A stretch of 57,680 nt of DNA, taken from positions 1 through 57,680 of the forward strand of contig JAILBC010000091.1 of the NCBI GenBank assembly GCA_024681295.1, read 5' to 3'. The translations under genes were made by a program, and so were the position numbers. Below are positions 55,301 to 57,680 of this stretch, piece after piece. Origin of the DNA: Bacteroidales bacterium (GTDB lineage Bacteria > Bacteroidota > Bacteroidia > Bacteroidales > F082). Under the pieces are notes generated by a model. It saw only the letters and a list, made by a program, of their open reading frames with translations. It had not been told where the DNA came from and did not search any database. Every line of letters starts with the position of its first letter. The first letter of the stretch is position 1.

Positions 55301-57680
55301 TAAACGCGACATTGCGGATTATTTCCACAACAGTGACGGGACGGGGAGCCAATACAATAATTTTGTTTCCTTAGGCGTTGCAAGAAAGGGAGTTACAACA
55401 AGTCCAGGCGTAATGATGATCAACGGGTGTGACTTCCGTTCCGTGGACAGCATCGTTTACTATAATCACAGCTATGCCACATGGACCCTCAACAGGCCGC
55501 ACGTCAAGACCTCGACCCTATCGAGGACAGGCAAGCCGGATGTGACAAACAGCCACTGGATAGAATACCTCTCCGCGGACTCCTATCTCCCAAGCCGGAT
55601 CTACGACGTCCCAGGAGGCGTCTCGAACCAGAACCCGCTTAAATTGCAGACCGATCTTGAGTATTATCCCGAAGGGAACCTGATGAGAAAGACCCTCAGG
55701 GTACCCAACGGGCAGCTGGACGAACAACAGAAGGTCTTCGAGTACGAATACGGGCCGGACGGCCAGCACAGGCTCGTCGCCAGTGAAACGGTAAGCAGCG
55801 GCAACTTAAGCTATTCCAACTCATACGCCTACGACGAATACGACCGTGTCGACACGTTGACTGGCGCCAACGGACTCGCCACCACGTTCCATAACGACGC
55901 TTTCGGCATCATCACCTGGACCACGAACGCCGACGGAACGAGGACATGCTCCGCCAAGCGCTGGGCGCAAGGCCATCCCCTTGCCCCCAGCAATTCTTCC
56001 TATTATGTCTGGACCCGGTCCTCCGACGGTGTGCAGTCGTTGGTCTTCTACCACAGGACGGGTGCCGAGATGCGAAGCGTCACCTACGGGCTGCGCGGAG
56101 AACCGGTATTCACCGACAGGCAATACGACCACCGGGGAAGGCTTGCGGCCGTGTCGGAACCCTACAAGGAGGGGGAGACCGCCAGATGGACCACCTACGG
56201 CTATGACAACCTCGACCGGCTGACCACCGTCACTACCCCCGACACCACCTGCACCGCCACGGCCTATGACGGCTTTAGGACCGAGACGGCGGTGACGACG
56301 ACCCAAGGACTGACACAGGAAAGCGCCGTGACGGTCAACGCCATGGGATGGACAGTCCGAAGCGACAACGCCGACGGTTCCTATGTAACCTTCGACCATT
56401 ACGCCGACGGCCTCATGGCCACGGCCACCGTCAACGGCAACACCTCCACAATGGTGACGGCCACCTACGACGATGCCCGTCGCAGGACCACGCTGACAGA
56501 CCCCGACTACGGGACACTCACGACTACCTACGATGCCTATGGCCGACTGAAGAGAAGCATTTCGCCTCGTGAGCTTTCCGAACAGACGGGAACCGAGAAC
56601 TTCTATGACGGCTTCGACCGTCTCATCAGGACGGCCGAGGGCCTTGGAAACACCCGGACGGATTACAGCTACAACGAGACCGGAGTGTTGAAAGGCGCCT
56701 TGGACAGCGTGGTCTTCAAAAAACAGGGCGGCGCCTTCATCCAGCGTGTCGCATACGCCTACGACTCGCTGGCGCGACTGGTGCGCACCACCGAGCAGAC
56801 AGGGGCTAGCACCTACATCACCATGGTGCAGTACGACGGCCAGTCGAGGGTGGGGCGGATTGTATATCCTACGGGCGTGGCGGTCCGTTACGGCTACAGC
56901 CATGGGTATCTGAAGAGCGTCACCGACGACGACGGGCTATTGTTGTGGAAGACAAACGAGATGGATGCCTCGGGGCTGTTGCTTGAGGCCCAGTTGGGCA
57001 ACGGTGCCGTCACCAGCCACACCTACGACACGCTGACACATCGACTAACAAGTATCGTGACGACAAAAAACCTTCAGAATCTTTCATACGGTTACGATAA
57101 ATTCGGTAATTTAGCCTCTCGAAAGGACAACAAAAAGAACTTGGAAGAGACCTTCACCTACGATGACATGAACCGACTGACGGGCGTTACCCTGAAGAGG
57201 CCTTCGGGGCAGGACCTGCATTGCACCATGACCTACGATGCATTGGGAAGAATGACCTCGAGGGAGGCCGTGACGGCTTCGAACGGCATCCCCCAGGTGA
57301 CCTCGGTGTTCTCTCAGCCCGTGTTCGACGCCACGAAGGTCCATGCCCTGGCCTCCGCGACGACTGCCGAAGGCGTGTTCCCCTCGGCATCGCAGACCGT
57401 AACCTACACGGGTTTCGACAAGGTGAGCATGGTCAAGCAGGGCAAAGACAGCCTGTGCTACGCTTACGGCTACGACCGACAGCGCATCCTCATGGAGGAG
57501 CACTTTGACAACACGTTGCGCACCAAGCGCTATGTGGGGAACTGCGAGTTCGTGACGAAGACCGAGGGGAATATGACCGTGGAATACAGCAACACCTACC
57601 TGACGGGCCCCTACGGCGTGTTCGCCGTGGTGCAGCGGAGCGGCGGTTTTACGGAGACCTATTACGTCCTGAAGGACAAC
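52308..57680 (+). CDS. Giant SpvB/FG-GAP/RHS-repeat protein, partial at right edge
   Basis: An open frame of 1791 codons, still without stop at the window end. I checked the frame at 53223, 54363, 55203, 55830 and at the last codon. The signal peptide is MKTSIRAAAALMTAALALC onward to LAQ. Residues about 105-165 are SpvB-like (YTIPIELPAGINGMQPSLAI, then NGLLGWGWDLAGIS). Five calcium-type FG-GAP repeats follow (DFNGDGYTD near 430, DFNGDGKDD, DFDGDGAAE, DFNGDGKKD, DFNGDGYDD near 730). From about 1170 RHS/YD repeats take over (YDEYDRVDTLTG, YDNLDRLTTV, YDAYGRLKR, YDALGRMTS). ETYYVLKDN at the edge is the usual approach to the RHS-associated core, so a toxin or variable tip may lie beyond. The layout resembles Tc-toxin B/C-type shells. 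Confidence 0.88.
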   Translation, partial: MKTSIRAAAALMTAALALCTAVTLAQNVNHGESFELNSTLNANQSHEYTANSRINLNTGFLYEPVSHKHATMEIDPYGIYPPESGLTGGPNPGDTGVVGALGGTVDVGMMGAAVYTIPIELPAGINGMQPSLAITYNSQAGNGLLGWGWDLAGISCIERTGQTRYHDGAVGAVTLNDTTDRFMLDGKRLIAVANHTDSVEYKTEQDEMSKIMAYFRLEQIGGGLFGPVSIKVLDHFVVWKANGIKMEYGTSNDTQVKLQESLRACCWLLHRATDRNGNYIEYHYTTSNTGFKLAYIDYTGNLSSLPVEVPAFRVSFSYDSRPDIDLFTIGQNTLKRSDLLGTLSINKRIGNQYSELSRYSFEYHHIDASNGYFYTRLKEIHLSSGCESLNPTTIIWSQQSGYYASLSYKGLNTPGHTDAFLHSIKFPGDFNGDGYTDVIVTKPDIDNRYTWAEVYLNQGGENAARFDYVTGIQLNDSVEWIHIADFNGDGKDDFLVSDKQRRHWPYRDLLTMNVYLSSFNNNTLSFTQLPQLGPYKIKRNYVESILIGDYLGIGSDCIIIQASMEDEDHPGQFQYDKAYCFVCSSDETEMTAHQFNDYLPSLRHLAADFDGDGAAEIMYLTGDRCHINKLHKTANGNYYYVESSNSAALDDSYDCYLGDFNGDGKKDVLSCHLNGNNEPVWQINLSGSEGMLDPTYIIDDFGLGYLGSNHHFNLKVHHENWLHLQVADFNGDGYDDIKHPYQHGGYYDQYYFGPVNETGNYVPFSGKKRLYAVHSPHSNLETCLGCFRGKEVCDDLGDEEIYYLTPALDVYAVNGIVDGMGNWTNFTFDYLMQKMNSPSSDTLFYLLDRNQENLVGHVTAMALPTKAVKTIRSYNVCGKPVSTSYRYGGILYHTQGRGFLGFTNVTSTESVNASSYGTGPEDTAAIREQHYSLQTSSQIVHIAPSLIQTFSGNGTLLSETSYENTAYVNSRSENNKVFFPVVTKVTTDYFDPNGTGLLKRDIADYFHNSDGTGSQYNNFVSLGVARKGVTTSPGVMMINGCDFRSVDSIVYYNHSYATWTLNRPHVKTSTLSRTGKPDVTNSHWIEYLSADSYLPSRIYDVPGGVSNQNPLKLQTDLEYYPEGNLMRKTLRVPNGQLDEQQKVFEYEYGPDGQHRLVASETVSSGNLSYSNSYAYDEYDRVDTLTGANGLATTFHNDAFGIITWTTNADGTRTCSAKRWAQGHPLAPSNSSYYVWTRSSDGVQSLVFYHRTGAEMRSVTYGLRGEPVFTDRQYDHRGRLAAVSEPYKEGETARWTTYGYDNLDRLTTVTTPDTTCTATAYDGFRTETAVTTTQGLTQESAVTVNAMGWTVRSDNADGSYVTFDHYADGLMATATVNGNTSTMVTATYDDARRRTTLTDPDYGTLTTTYDAYGRLKRSISPRELSEQTGTENFYDGFDRLIRTAEGLGNTRTDYSYNETGVLKGALDSVVFKKQGGAFIQRVAYAYDSLARLVRTTEQTGASTYITMVQYDGQSRVGRIVYPTGVAVRYGYSHGYLKSVTDDDGLLLWKTNEMDASGLLLEAQLGNGAVTSHTYDTLTHRLTSIVTTKNLQNLSYGYDKFGNLASRKDNKKNLEETFTYDDMNRLTGVTLKRPSGQDLHCTMTYDALGRMTSREAVTASNGIPQVTSVFSQPVFDATKVHALASATTAEGVFPSASQTVTYTGFDKVSMVKQGKDSLCYAYGYDRQRILMEEHFDNTLRTKRYVGNCEFVTKTEGNMTVEYSNTYLTGPYGVFAVVQRSGGFTETYYVLKDN

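Noticed and set aside
55821..56903. Minus-strand ORF of 360 codons near the right edge
   Set aside because: It is antisense to the YD-repeat part of the RHS gene, in G/C-rich sequence where antisense frames often stay open. Its composition (Gly, Val, Arg, His) is typical of a shadow.

Overview
The window reads as a chromosomal segment of a Bacteroidales-like member of the Bacteroidota. The evidence is internal: proteins ending in type IX secretion (T9SS) sorting domains (13361-14575, 19512-21848, 50553-52295), a BACON-domain lipoprotein, DUF4954, DUF4175, DUF4292, DUF3109 and DUF3244 families, an EF-G paralogue with the NQLD variant, and many copies of the Bacteroidota -7 promoter box TAnnTTTG, two of them with TTG exactly 19 bases upstream. 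Species cannot be told from the sequence alone.

Layout. Positions 1-12561 are mostly minus strand: a truncated EF-G-like GTPase, a PfkB/adenosine-kinase-like sugar kinase, tRNA-Asn, then a surface-polysaccharide cluster transcribed leftward (galE, DUF4954, nagB, wbpB/wlbA-like dehydrogenase, WbpM/PglF-like dehydratase, manC, GT2 glycosyltransferase, acyltransferase-like gene). Its core from nagB onward is tightly packed, with overlaps of 1-8 bases at most joints. Positions 12631-24475 hold housekeeping and exported genes in alternating orientation: tsaB, M28 peptidase with T9SS tail, argF, DUF3109, comF, a fused oligopeptide ABC ATPase, an Omp28-like T9SS protein and nrdDG. Positions 24696-32711 hold rnr, an AsmA/DUF748-like protein, tRNA-Thr, tRNA-Cys, a coiled-coil exported protein, a GT-C-like membrane protein and a BACON lipoprotein. 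Positions 32785-47927 form a long plus-strand run: DUF4175, ybeY, mnmG, a methyltransferase, an NtrY-like kinase, a flippase, dut, a TPR protein, DUF4292 and an EnvC-like M23 protein.

From about 47930 to the right edge the content becomes accessory: a dispersed repeat, a tiny lipoprotein, an internally deleted remnant of an AAA-ATPase/PD-(D/E)XK family gene, a membrane-spanning TPR/HTH regulator-like protein, a DUF3244 protein, a T9SS protein with a tail-fibre-like C-terminal region, and a very large SpvB/FG-GAP/RHS protein that is still open at the last base (1791 codons visible). This last block is the best candidate for an unusual system: a transmembrane regulator candidate, a small exported protein, a fibre-like adhesin and a giant YD-repeat protein in one direction.

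Two further signals stand out. First, mnmG is bracketed by two 14/16 matches to the ParB centromere site parS, suggesting an origin-proximal position. Second, short A/G-rich repeats and palindromes occur both between genes and in frame inside genes (manC, rnr, the DUF4292 gene and the TPR/HTH gene), where they appear to have added peptide segments without breaking the frame.
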